A DNA stretch of 64,000 nucleotides from an uncultured Bacteroidales bacterium (lineage in GTDB: Bacteria > Bacteroidota > Bacteroidia > Bacteroidales > Paludibacteraceae), in the NCBI GenBank assembly GCA_945921355.1, contig CAMEKM010000001.1, forward strand, positions 49,853 through 113,852. Direction: 5' to 3'. The translations under genes were made by a program, and so were the position numbers. This document shows, piece by piece, positions 1 to 7,788 of this stretch. How positions within the stretch are numbered: the stretch's first letter is position 1; each line of letters starts with the position of its first letter. The notes under the pieces were generated by a model. It made no database searches. It saw nothing but the letters and a program-made list of their open reading frames with translations, and was not told the DNA's origin.

Positions 1-1986
1 AAAATACTCCTCAATAAATGTTTGAATATCTACCAAATTAGACTGAGCTAATAAAGTTAAGTCTGCTTTTGTGATTAATTTTGAAAGTTTATTTATTTTT
101 CCTGTATGATATTCCAATTCATCTAAAGATGTTCTTAAATCATGTATATTATTATTCTCCCATTGATTTTTAGCTGTTTTAATCACACTTATAGCATCAT
201 TTGACGAAATTAATATAACATGCATTAAGTCGCGAACTTCTTTTGATGTATTTTGGGTAGCCTGAAGATATTTATTTTTTTGAATTTGAGCATCTAAGTT
301 CTTTTCAGCCTCTTTACGTTTTTCTTCTTCCTTTTCTCTCTTTTGTTGCTCTTCTTGTGCTTTTTTCTGTGCTGTTTGCGCTTTAATTCGTTCTTCCTCT
401 GCTTTTTTATCGGCTTCTTCTTTTTGACGACGCAATTCATCCATGTGATTCTCAAATTGAGTAATCTTGTCCATCAAGTATGCATCGCCAGTTTGATATG
501 CTACTTTGCGAGCATCTTCTATCATCTGCATTTGAATCAATTCTGTTTCAGATACATTAGATACAATATCAGCCAATTGAGCATTGTAATAAAGAATATT
601 AATATCTGTATCGTTAGCAAGACTTTTGATTAATTGCATAAAATCAATCTTGCTACCAATATTTTTATACAAATGTAGTGACGAGTCTTTATCTTTATCT
701 GTTTGTTGAAGATTGGATCGTTCTTGTAAAGCTGTTTGTTGGTTTTTAAAGTACTCTTTTTTCAAGAACCCTTCTCCCCATAACACGCCTACTACATATC
801 GCTCCAATCGATGATGTATTAATGTAAAATACTCCATCAACTGCTTAGAAGCATTTGTTTGAATTAATCCTCCATCTCGACTTGATACTTCTTTAATTGC
901 ATTAATATCATCGGTTTCCACATCTACACGTCCGAATAAATCACGCGTGCCCAAAAAGCGGTTATATCCTTGTTGTGCTCGTTGATTTATACCCCAGCTA
1001 TCGTCATTATAATTACCAAATGGAAGAATACGAAAGCCATTGCGAAACAAAAATATATTTCCATAATTAACAGGCTGAATGCCCATTTTAGATGAAAAAC
1101 TATATTTTGCAGCTCTATTTAAGAAAAAGATGCTTATTTGGGCTGATGTGAGTTCTTGAAATTTATTAGGTTCCTTTATTTCATACATCTTAGCATCACG
1201 ATCCCATAATGTAGTACGAATAAAGCCATCCTTTATAGTACTTTCTATTTTTGTGGTTTTGAGTTTAAGAATATCTGCTATAGAGTTTTCAATAATTCCG
1301 TTCACTTTATCATACGAAAACTTGGCATCTTTATCATCCTCCGCATATTTTGGAGCTATAATCTCTATTTGAAAATCGTCATCAGTACTAGAAAATGGAT
1401 TGATCATTTTTTCTAGTGATTTTCTTATAGCAAGAATTTCTTTTCTACCCCAAAGATTGTGCAATCCTCTAAATTCTAAAATAGTTCCTGTTTGATCATT
1501 ATTAGGAAATTGAGGGATATCATCTAAAGTTTCATGAGGGATATTAATCGTATCAAATTCTTGTTTTTTATTTTGTTCGAAAATTTTCCAATCTACATAC
1601 AAGACCTCTGTTTTATTAGTCCCTAAACTTCGAGTGGTTAATGTTAAGCAGCGAGCCAACCTATCACACGATATACGTCCAATACCCTTGGCCCCTGCAT
1701 AATGACGCTTAAACTTACTGCGGTATGAAGAATCTTCCGTGCCATCACTTTTTGCAGAATAGGCAACAAATAACCACTTGTTGATCAAATCATCCTTTGA
1801 CATTCCTTTGCCATTATCTGCTATGCGCAAATAATCTTCATCAAAAGTGATCTCTACTTTGGTAGCATGTGCATCATAAGAATTCTTGACTAATTCCAGA
1901 ATGGCCACACCGGGACTTGTAATCAAGTCTCGACCAAGAATGTTTTTTAATTCTGCACTAACCCTAAATTGTAAATTATCTTGCAT
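1..1986 (-). CDS. GHKL ATPase / histidine-kinase-like protein, partial (C-terminus beyond window)
   Basis: The reading frame stays open for 662 codons from an ATG at 1986 to the window edge, so the C-terminus is missing. N-terminal GHKL (HATPase_c_3 type) motifs are clear: N-box with N35 and D38 (ELVKNSYDAHA), G1 box DNGKGM at 57-62, then a second glycine-rich box GAKGIGR. A Glu/Lys/Arg-rich coiled coil lies near residues 490-570. It is followed by a stretch resembling a histidine-kinase DHp domain, with a candidate His at about 589 (DLMHVIL) and the usual pattern leading into a second ATPase. The start overlaps the methyltransferase 3' end by 11 bp, so the two are translationally coupled. 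MutL/MORC-like GHKL ATPases beside DNA methyltransferases are known from predicted restriction-modification operons. A defence role is inferred; the second ATPase domain is predicted, not seen. Confidence 0.85.
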   Translation of the reverse strand, partial: MQDNLQFRVSAELKNILGRDLITSPGVAILELVKNSYDAHATKVEITFDEDYLRIADNGKGMSKDDLINKWLFVAYSAKSDGTEDSSYRSKFKRHYAGAKGIGRISCDRLARCLTLTTRSLGTNKTEVLYVDWKIFEQNKKQEFDTINIPHETLDDIPQFPNNDQTGTILEFRGLHNLWGRKEILAIRKSLEKMINPFSSTDDDFQIEIIAPKYAEDDKDAKFSYDKVNGIIENSIADILKLKTTKIESTIKDGFIRTTLWDRDAKMYEIKEPNKFQELTSAQISIFFLNRAAKYSFSSKMGIQPVNYGNIFLFRNGFRILPFGNYNDDSWGINQRAQQGYNRFLGTRDLFGRVDVETDDINAIKEVSSRDGGLIQTNASKQLMEYFTLIHHRLERYVVGVLWGEGFLKKEYFKNQQTALQERSNLQQTDKDKDSSLHLYKNIGSKIDFMQLIKSLANDTDINILYYNAQLADIVSNVSETELIQMQMIEDARKVAYQTGDAYLMDKITQFENHMDELRRQKEEADKKAEEERIKAQTAQKKAQEEQQKREKEEEKRKEAEKNLDAQIQKNKYLQATQNTSKEVRDLMHVILISSNDAISVIKTAKNQWENNNIHDLRTSLDELEYHTGKINKLSKLITKADLTLLAQSNLVDIQTFIEEYF

Positions 1987-3202
1987 TCGTCAACATATGT
2001 TTTAACACAATACCAGCTAACTCCGCAAAAAGAGGTGGGATGGCATTGCCGACTTGTGTATATCGTGGTACTTCTAATTTGCGCATTTGTCCGCCTGTGG
2101 TATATTTCTTACGGAATTGATACCAGTCTGGAAATGATTGTATGCGAGCACACTCGCGCACTGTCATGATGCGAGGCTCACAATAGTGTAAATAATCATC
2201 TGGCTGTCCAGTGATAGTAGGAGATACAGTATGAGAATCAAGGACAGTGATACCACGCTGAAGAATACCCCATGGTTCACGCGCCTTGCCGTCAATACGT
2301 TTGCCTCGGGTTGGATATTCTGCTAACAAGCGATTATAGCATGCTAATTTTCCTGCAGTATGTTTAGCAAAAGCATGACTATCTGCAGCATCGCCCTCTA
2401 CAAATTGTTCGCCTCGTAGATATTGCTGGTAAGCAGATAAAACAGGGCCATATTTTCCTGCCATAAATCCCTTGCGATCACACGAAGGAGTTTCCCCGTA
2501 ACTGCGTAATAAGTCAGAAATAGCCTCTTCTAATGTTGTGGTGGTTGATAGATTTTTCTTCTTTAAGAAAGATTCTCTCTTATCTTTAAGAAGACTCTCA
2601 AACTCAGAGGCGCTGCGGTTTAATTCTTTTTGAATTCCAACTAGAATGAAACGTTTACGACGTTGTGGAACTCCATATTCTGAAAAGTCTATCACATGAG
2701 GGCGCACATCATAACCCAAACTTTGTAGTCGCTCCACTACAATTTGAGAATAAGGACGCGTGTTGTCATTCTTATTTTTCTTGAAAGCATATGTAAAGCC
2801 TTTTACATTCTCAAAAAGAATCATTTTGGGTTTGACAAGCTCAATGAACTTAATATACGAAAAAACAAGCTGATTGCGTATATCATCTGCTACACGTTTG
2901 CCTGCCATAGAGAAACCTTGACAAGGTGGACCACCTGCGACGAGATCAACTGTACCTTGTAAAGCCTCTAATTGCGTTGAATAGTTTTTGAGAACCTCAT
3001 TGATGTCATGTGCCGTTTTAGGTAACCAATCTGGCCAATCAAAGTGCTTTTTGCTTTCTATAAGGTTGTGGCGTAATGTTTCAAATGCGAATTCATTCTT
3101 CTCTATGGCAAACAAACCGTGCCAGCCTGCCTGATACAAGCCTAAACTAAGTCCTCCGCATCCTGCGAAAAGATCAATAACGGTATGTTTATTTTTCTTC
3201 AT
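1976..3202 (-). CDS. DNA (cytosine-5-)-methyltransferase
   Basis: This transfers a methyl group from S-adenosylmethionine to C5 of cytosine in a specific DNA site. All core motifs are visible: motif I DLFAGCGGLSLG near the N-terminus, motif IV GGPPCQG with the catalytic Cys (residue 94 from this start), motif VI ENVKG, motif VIII QRRKRF and motif X VGNAIPP. The length (about 408 aa) is normal. The frame stays open to an upstream ATG at 3229, but the promoter -7 box at 3241-3248 puts the transcript start near 3233. The ATG at 3202 (MKKNKHTVIDLFAG) is therefore the better start. The recognition site cannot be read from sequence. No restriction nuclease is seen inside the window; the coupled GHKL ATPase gene downstream suggests the rest of the system lies beyond position 1. 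Confidence 0.95.
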   Translation of the reverse strand: MKKNKHTVIDLFAGCGGLSLGLYQAGWHGLFAIEKNEFAFETLRHNLIESKKHFDWPDWLPKTAHDINEVLKNYSTQLEALQGTVDLVAGGPPCQGFSMAGKRVADDIRNQLVFSYIKFIELVKPKMILFENVKGFTYAFKKNKNDNTRPYSQIVVERLQSLGYDVRPHVIDFSEYGVPQRRKRFILVGIQKELNRSASEFESLLKDKRESFLKKKNLSTTTTLEEAISDLLRSYGETPSCDRKGFMAGKYGPVLSAYQQYLRGEQFVEGDAADSHAFAKHTAGKLACYNRLLAEYPTRGKRIDGKAREPWGILQRGITVLDSHTVSPTITGQPDDYLHYCEPRIMTVRECARIQSFPDWYQFRKKYTTGGQMRKLEVPRYTQVGNAIPPLFAELAGIVLKHMLTNAR

Positions 3203-3240
3203 ATTCAGATTCCCAATTAAAAAAGACATATTTTAGCGCG

Positions 3241-3271
3241 CAAAGATACAACTTTTTTTGCATATATGCAA
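3241..3271 (-). promoter_or_regulatory. promoter of the methyltransferase operon
   Basis: Read on the minus strand: TTG, 20 bp, then TATCTTTG (3241-3248), the Bacteroidetes -33/-7 pattern. The spacer begins CATATATGCAA, the extended form found at many promoters here. Confidence 0.8.
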
Positions 3272-3537
3272 ATAAAATTGGTTATTTTTCTTGTAGTTTT
3301 TGGATCTCTTTATCGAAGTCTGAAAATCATTCGCCCTGCTGAAGCATATATATGGCTTTTTGTTGCTCAATCTCTTTGATAGTAATTTGGATTGTCCCGA
3401 CAGTGTTGGGAAAATGTTTGGAAAGAATTTGAAGAACTGAACATTAGGGTGTAGAGTGTGGCGGCGAAGCCGCAGTTGTTTAATGTCTAATATCTAAAGT
3501 TTAATGTTTAAAGTGTAGGGTGTCTAATGTTTAAGGT
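3272..3537. repeat. intergenic stretch with GTTTAA/GTCTAA simple repeats
   Basis: No gene is seen here. From about 3478 to 3545 the sequence is a degenerate tandem of units such as TTTAATGTCTAA and TTTAAGGTTTAAAG, directly preceded by a short palindrome (GCGGCGAAGCCGC, about 3462-3474). The stop codon of the downstream ATPase gene at 3538 lies inside this repeat. Related AT-rich units occur near 5205, 17635, 51920, 55185 and 56930. Confidence 0.6.
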
Positions 3538-4821
3538 TTAAAGTACACTAACCAACCATTCTGCTGCACTCACAATATGAACCTTCTTGCCTTCGTGCTC
3601 AATTATGCCAGTTTCTCCATACATTACAATTAGTGTTAAGTTGTCGCAATGTGTCTTGTTTGACGCTTTTATCAGTCCGCCTACTTCTCGATTGAAGAGT
3701 TTGGTAGAAGGGTTACTAAAGTCGTATGTCACTTGTATCAATTCCTGTACCTTGGAAGCTTGTGTACGCACAAAGTCAACAGCAAAGCGATTACTTTCTC
3801 GTAGAAAATATAGTTGTTCATCCGCATATTTCTGACGGCGCAGCAACTCAATTGCAATGATATTCTCAAGACGCCAGCCTAGATTATCGGTCTGCAAAGA
3901 ATTGTCTCTATTGCTTAGAAAAGCATTATCAATAATGTAGGATTTAAGATTGCTTTGTCGCTCTACGCTCTTAAAAGAATACTTGTGAAGAATACGTGCA
4001 AGGTAGGCAGTATTGAGGTATGACACATAATTCTTGACCGTTTGTACCGAACGAATAGCATATGTCTCGCGGATATTCTCAAAGTTGATTTCTTGGCAAA
4101 AATTATCGATTACAGTATCTGCCACTTGTCGTAATGATGCAGGATAACGTACTTTATAGCGTTTGCATATATCCTTCTTAATAACCGTATCAAGCAACGC
4201 TTTTGTATATGCAGTTTTATCAATTGCACCATCCATAGTTTCCGGGAAACCACCCTCCATGAGATACTTATTGAGTGCATGACCACGCAAACCAACAGCC
4301 TTAGTGTGTTGCCCTACTATATCAATATTGTTGATACGACAATATTCTTCAAACGAGAAAGGAAATAGGCGTATCTCGTTGTATCTTCCAGTAAGGTGCG
4401 TAATCAGTTCATCGCTCAAGAGGTTGGCATTACTTCCAGTTAAAATCAGGTGTATTCCCTGGCGCAAAAGTCTATTGACAAACAATGGCCAACGAGGCGC
4501 ATTCTGAACTTCGTCAATAAATAAATGAGTGTAGTCGCCATAAATGTGATACAACATCTCTACTATATCATTCAATTCGGCTACTTGTATATCAGCTAAG
4601 TTTTCATCGTCAAAATTAACATAAGCAAATCGAACACCGCTCTCCATTAATACTTTTTGACAGAGCATGGATTTACCACTACGACGCACACCTATTACGA
4701 CTTGCGCTAATTTGCTATCTAAGTCTATTTTCTTCTCCTCTTGTCGATTTAGCAAAGCATTGCAATCGGTATTAAGGATTTCCTGTCGCTGATCCTCTAG
4801 AATAGTCTTTAAATTTCTCAT
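3538..4821 (-). CDS. AAA_14/DUF4143-type ATP-binding protein (copy 1)
   Basis: 427 aa. P-loop ATPase with Walker A GVRRSGKS near residue 45 and Walker B-like LFIDEVQN near residue 100. The middle contains winged-helix-like sequence, and the C-terminal part matches the DUF4143 region that usually carries PD-(D/E)XK nuclease-like residues. In this copy the pattern is degraded: D349 is kept, but the expected E-x-K reads Q363-V-T365-Y. The family is very common in Bacteroidales and archaea and has no settled function. The gene stands alone with its own promoter (4847-4877) and a 32-bp-period repeat array just upstream (4885-4980). It lies between a methyltransferase operon and a repeat-rich gap, a setting that fits an accessory cassette. 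Confidence 0.9.
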   Translation of the reverse strand: MRNLKTILEDQRQEILNTDCNALLNRQEEKKIDLDSKLAQVVIGVRRSGKSMLCQKVLMESGVRFAYVNFDDENLADIQVAELNDIVEMLYHIYGDYTHLFIDEVQNAPRWPLFVNRLLRQGIHLILTGSNANLLSDELITHLTGRYNEIRLFPFSFEEYCRINNIDIVGQHTKAVGLRGHALNKYLMEGGFPETMDGAIDKTAYTKALLDTVIKKDICKRYKVRYPASLRQVADTVIDNFCQEINFENIRETYAIRSVQTVKNYVSYLNTAYLARILHKYSFKSVERQSNLKSYIIDNAFLSNRDNSLQTDNLGWRLENIIAIELLRRQKYADEQLYFLRESNRFAVDFVRTQASKVQELIQVTYDFSNPSTKLFNREVGGLIKASNKTHCDNLTLIVMYGETGIIEHEGKKVHIVSAAEWLVSVL

Positions 4822-4846
4822 AATAGAATGGTGTTAAAAATCGCGA

Positions 4847-4877
4847 CAAAGTTACAAAAAACAAATGAAACATACAA
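4847..4877 (-). promoter_or_regulatory. promoter of DUF4143 ATPase copy 1
   Basis: Minus strand TTG, 20 bp, TAACTTTG (-7 box at 4847-4854). This gives a leader of about 20 nt before the ATG at 4821. The 32-bp repeats begin 8 bp upstream of the -33 element. Confidence 0.75.
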
Positions 4878-4884
4878 ATAAAAT

Positions 4885-4980
4885 GTCTTATTTTGCAAAT
4901 TTTCGCATGTTAAACCGTCTTATTTCGCAATTTTCTTTCGCCAAAACCGTCTTATTTTGCAATTTTGGTGATTATCGTCA
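4885..4980. repeat. three direct repeats, exact 32-bp period
   Basis: The core GTCTTATTTtGCAA starts at 4885, 4917 and 4949, exactly 32 bp apart. Cores are nearly identical and the rest of each unit is partly conserved (AAATTTTCGC, AATTTTCTTTCGC, AATTTTGGTG). The array sits immediately upstream of the ATPase promoter, where an activator or repressor could bind. It is not CRISPR: units are contiguous, with no unique spacers. Confidence 0.85.
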
Positions 4981-5118
4981 AGTTTCCTAAGGTCCGCAGC
5001 ACGCAATTTGAACTGGTGACAAATTGTCACCGGTTGACGCTAAAACTTGTCAGCATCTCGAAAAAAGTTTATTTTTTGTGATTTTCTTAATTTTTCGCAT
5101 TTGTTCCTCTTTAGCCTG

Positions 5119-5149
5119 CAAAGATACTGCTTTTTTTGCATAAATGCAA
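5119..5149 (-). promoter_or_regulatory. second upstream promoter, minus strand, no evident own gene
   Basis: Minus strand TTG, 20 bp, TATCTTTG (5119-5126). It has the full CATTTATGCAAAA extension. The transcript would run through a perfect palindrome (GGTGACAAATTGTCACC, 5014-5030) and the 32-bp repeats into the ATPase gene. Only a 16-codon ORF follows directly, so this may mark a lost gene or a long alternative leader. Confidence 0.6.
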
Positions 5150-5164
5150 ATAAATGGCGAAAAA

Positions 5165-5318
5165 TCGCCATTATCTGTTTAGAGAACGCGCCAAAGGCGC
5201 TACAGTTTAGAGTTTAGAGTTTAGAGGTGGAGAGATATCCGAAAGGGATTCGTCAAATACCCCATGACGCGAGCGTTATCGGGGACCCCGCGAGCACTAG
5301 ACTGGTGGCGGGATTGTT
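5165..5318. repeat. modular intergenic repeat (copy A)
   Basis: Contains GTTTAGA tandem units and the segment 5226-5318, which matches in inverted orientation parts of 56970-57155. Shared blocks are CCCGCCACC, GTCTAGTGCTCG, GGGGTCCCCGA, AACGCTCG, TTGACGAAT and TATCTCTCC. Copy A lacks the extra palindromic modules present in the other copy. No coding sequence is seen. Confidence 0.7.
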
Positions 5319-5764
5319 GTAAATCTCCTTGCCCTTGTGGGCAGAAATCTTCAGTAAATCTTATTTAATCTTAAACAAAAATACGCCATCTGTGATGGCT
5401 ACAAAAATACAAAAAAATCAAGGAGATATTTTATTATGCTTGATGCGTGTCGCATCTATGATAGTGGGCTATTATTTGTCTATTAAAGCAAGCTTTATAG
5501 CCATATACTATCCCACCATCTTTCGACTATAAATAGTCTCATAAGCACAATAAAATAATACTCCGAAGATTATAGTGTGCGCGGAGCGCAGGTAGAGGGG
5601 ATAGAGGTCGGCTGCGCCTGTAGATCGCTCGCTATGCTCGCTGGAGAGGGTAGATCGGGCTGACGCCATGGAGAGGGGTGGCGCAGTATGTGCAGCGGCA
5701 CAAAAATCCCCACTCAGCGTGCAAGATACTAAGTGGGGAATAGATCGTGTGTTTTCGATAAATG
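5319..5764. other. hairpin-rich gap without a gene
   Basis: No convincing ORF. Several short perfect hairpins occur: GCCATC-TGT-GATGGC, GATGCG-TGT-CGCATC and GACTAT-AA-ATAGTC. An outer pair, AAATCTCCTTG (near 5331) against CAAGGAGATATTT (near 5420), could enclose the first of them. The segment 5585-5665 carries palindromic modules of the TGTAG-linked family. It could be a structured RNA or only a repeat landing zone. No promoter is seen directly before it. Confidence 0.4.
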
Positions 5765-7759
5765 CTATTGCTGCTTCTCTACGCGGATAGCAAATCCACC
5801 TCCTGTTGCCATAGGGATAGAAAGCGGTTGAGCATTGCGATCAACCAAGATGGTATCAATGATAGTGGCATAAGGATTGGTTTGCCAATCTGCGTCGGCA
5901 GCATCTTGGTAGATGATAGCCTGATAGTCACCTTTGCCTAGGAAGTCTGCCCATGTGATTGTGGCTGTGCGTGCCTGTTCGTCGGTAACAGCCCCGATAT
6001 ACCAATCGTCGGTATTACGCGCTTGGCGAGCCATCACGATATAGTCGCCTATACAACCCGAAAGCAAGATTGAACGTTCCCAATCGCATGGTACACGGCG
6101 GACAAACTCAAACTCTGCGGGGTGCAACATATAGTTCTCGGGCAAGTCGCACGCCATCTGCAATGGCGAATAGAGAATCACAAAGAGAGCCAATTGATTG
6201 GCCAGGGTAGCATGTACGCGTGTGTTAGGATGCACGGGGTTGTCGAAATTGAATACACCTGGCGTATAGTCAGCAGGTCCCGCCAGCATGCGAGTGAACG
6301 GCAATACCGTGACATGCTCCGCTGGACTACCACCATCCACCGACCATGCATTCCACTCTTGGCCACGAATACCCTCTTGCGTCATGAGATTGGGGTAAGT
6401 GCGTTGCAATCCAGTAGGCATGACTGGCTCGTGGTTGTCAATGCTGACTTGGTACTTGGCAGCCGTTTCAATCACCTTGCGATAGTGGCGTACGCCCGAC
6501 TGTGAACGGTTGTATTGTACGCCATCAATAGTCTGAATGGTAGGTGCCACATAGCCTGTCTTCACCGCATGCATACCATGTTGCTGCATATAAGCAAAAG
6601 CGGTATCCAACTGACGTTGATACGCCGCAGCATTGCCTTGCGTCTCATGATGAAAAATAATCTGTACGCCACGTTGATGGGCATACTCAGTCAAATACTC
6701 TATGTCATAGTCCGAATAAGGGTCGGTAAACGAGAACTGTGCCACTACATTCTCTTTGCCCCAGTCTTCCCAACCCGTGTTCCAACCTTCCGCCAAGACA
6801 CCACCAAAACCATTATCTGCAGCAAAATCAATATAGCGCTTCATATTCTCGGTCGTAGCGCCGTGTAGTGGTCCTTGATGCCACGTCATCGTCTTGAGGT
6901 GCATACCCCACCATATACCAATAAACTTCATCGGTTTGATCCATGAGGTGTCTTCAATCTTGCAAGGTTCGTTGAGGTTGAGCAGCATACGTGACTCCAC
7001 TAGTCCACTAAGCTCCTCACTAAGCACCATCATTCGCCATGGAGATACTGCTGGCGTGTGAATATACGCAGCATCACCTGACTGCCATGGTGTGAGATAG
7101 GTATGTAGCAGCCCATCTGCATAATAGTAGTTTTGCGCAGGATAATCATACAATGCAGCCTCATGCATCCATGCATATAAACTATCGCCCCATTGCAGGG
7201 TAATAGGCGAACAAACGGTATCGAGTGTGCTCATAGGTGCAGGTTGCCACAATGCCTCGTAGTACTCAGTCGCCCATGGGATGGACCAAACGGTAGGCTC
7301 TTGAGCAAACTGATAACTCGTGCACTCGCGCAGGAGCACCGTGTCGGTCATCTCTGGTAAGATGTAGCGCATAGCCCATCCATCGTTGAAGACACGAAAA
7401 CATACCTGCATCTCCACACCCGATGTGTGCTGCAACATTAACAACAATTCATTGTAATGATTCACTACATAATGATCTTCGCCCCATGTGGTTTCCCACG
7501 TATCGTTATGCTTCTCGCATCTCGTATCTTGCAGGGTAAAACCTTGTGTGAGGTCGGTCTGTGCAAACTGCAATCCCAACGCAGATGGAGAGATTACCAT
7601 CTCTCCGTTGTGGCTTACTTGATACATGGGCTTTCCACTAGCATCCACGGTACACGCTACCGATATTTTACCATCAGGCGAAGTGATGGTAGTCTTGGGA
7701 TGGCATGCCACCAAGGCCATGCACATCACTATTCCGAATATAAATTGGCTCTTTTTCAT
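5765..7759 (-). CDS. glycoside hydrolase family 97 (SusB-like alpha-glucosidase), lipoprotein
   Basis: 664 aa. Hydrolyses alpha-linked oligosaccharides, probably in the periplasm. The start is taken at MKKSQFIFGIVM (7759), which gives a signal peptide with lipobox ALVAC; an in-frame ATG five codons upstream is less likely. The N-terminal beta-sandwich is followed by a TIM barrel. The barrel segment KTGYV has no Asp where retaining GH97 enzymes keep a nucleophile. Glu residues in NHEPVMPTG and EGIRGQEWNAW fit the inverting SusB-type base positions. It is the last gene of the susC-susD-GH97 run, 29 bp from susD. With the divergent GH87 gene this points to an alpha-glucan. Substrate linkage is inferred; an alpha-galactosidase is less likely given the missing Asp. 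Confidence 0.92.
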   Translation of the reverse strand: MKKSQFIFGIVMCMALVACHPKTTITSPDGKISVACTVDASGKPMYQVSHNGEMVISPSALGLQFAQTDLTQGFTLQDTRCEKHNDTWETTWGEDHYVVNHYNELLLMLQHTSGVEMQVCFRVFNDGWAMRYILPEMTDTVLLRECTSYQFAQEPTVWSIPWATEYYEALWQPAPMSTLDTVCSPITLQWGDSLYAWMHEAALYDYPAQNYYYADGLLHTYLTPWQSGDAAYIHTPAVSPWRMMVLSEELSGLVESRMLLNLNEPCKIEDTSWIKPMKFIGIWWGMHLKTMTWHQGPLHGATTENMKRYIDFAADNGFGGVLAEGWNTGWEDWGKENVVAQFSFTDPYSDYDIEYLTEYAHQRGVQIIFHHETQGNAAAYQRQLDTAFAYMQQHGMHAVKTGYVAPTIQTIDGVQYNRSQSGVRHYRKVIETAAKYQVSIDNHEPVMPTGLQRTYPNLMTQEGIRGQEWNAWSVDGGSPAEHVTVLPFTRMLAGPADYTPGVFNFDNPVHPNTRVHATLANQLALFVILYSPLQMACDLPENYMLHPAEFEFVRRVPCDWERSILLSGCIGDYIVMARQARNTDDWYIGAVTDEQARTATITWADFLGKGDYQAIIYQDAADADWQTNPYATIIDTILVDRNAQPLSIPMATGGGFAIRVEKQQ

Positions 7760-7788
7760 ATACTTATCACTCATATCTCATCACTAAA

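Noticed and set aside
343..633. 96-codon Phe/Cys-rich ORF on the plus strand
   Set aside because: It is antisense to the coiled coil of the GHKL ATPase; AAG/GAA codons read backward give Phe/Leu/Cys runs.
4885..4980. Possible CRISPR array
   Set aside because: Contiguous 32-bp units with partly conserved remainders; no unique spacers and no cas genes. The same applies to 32219-32296 and 63510-63590.
5329..5532. 67-codon ORF in the hairpin-rich gap
   Set aside because: No promoter, no motif; the frame runs through several hairpins.
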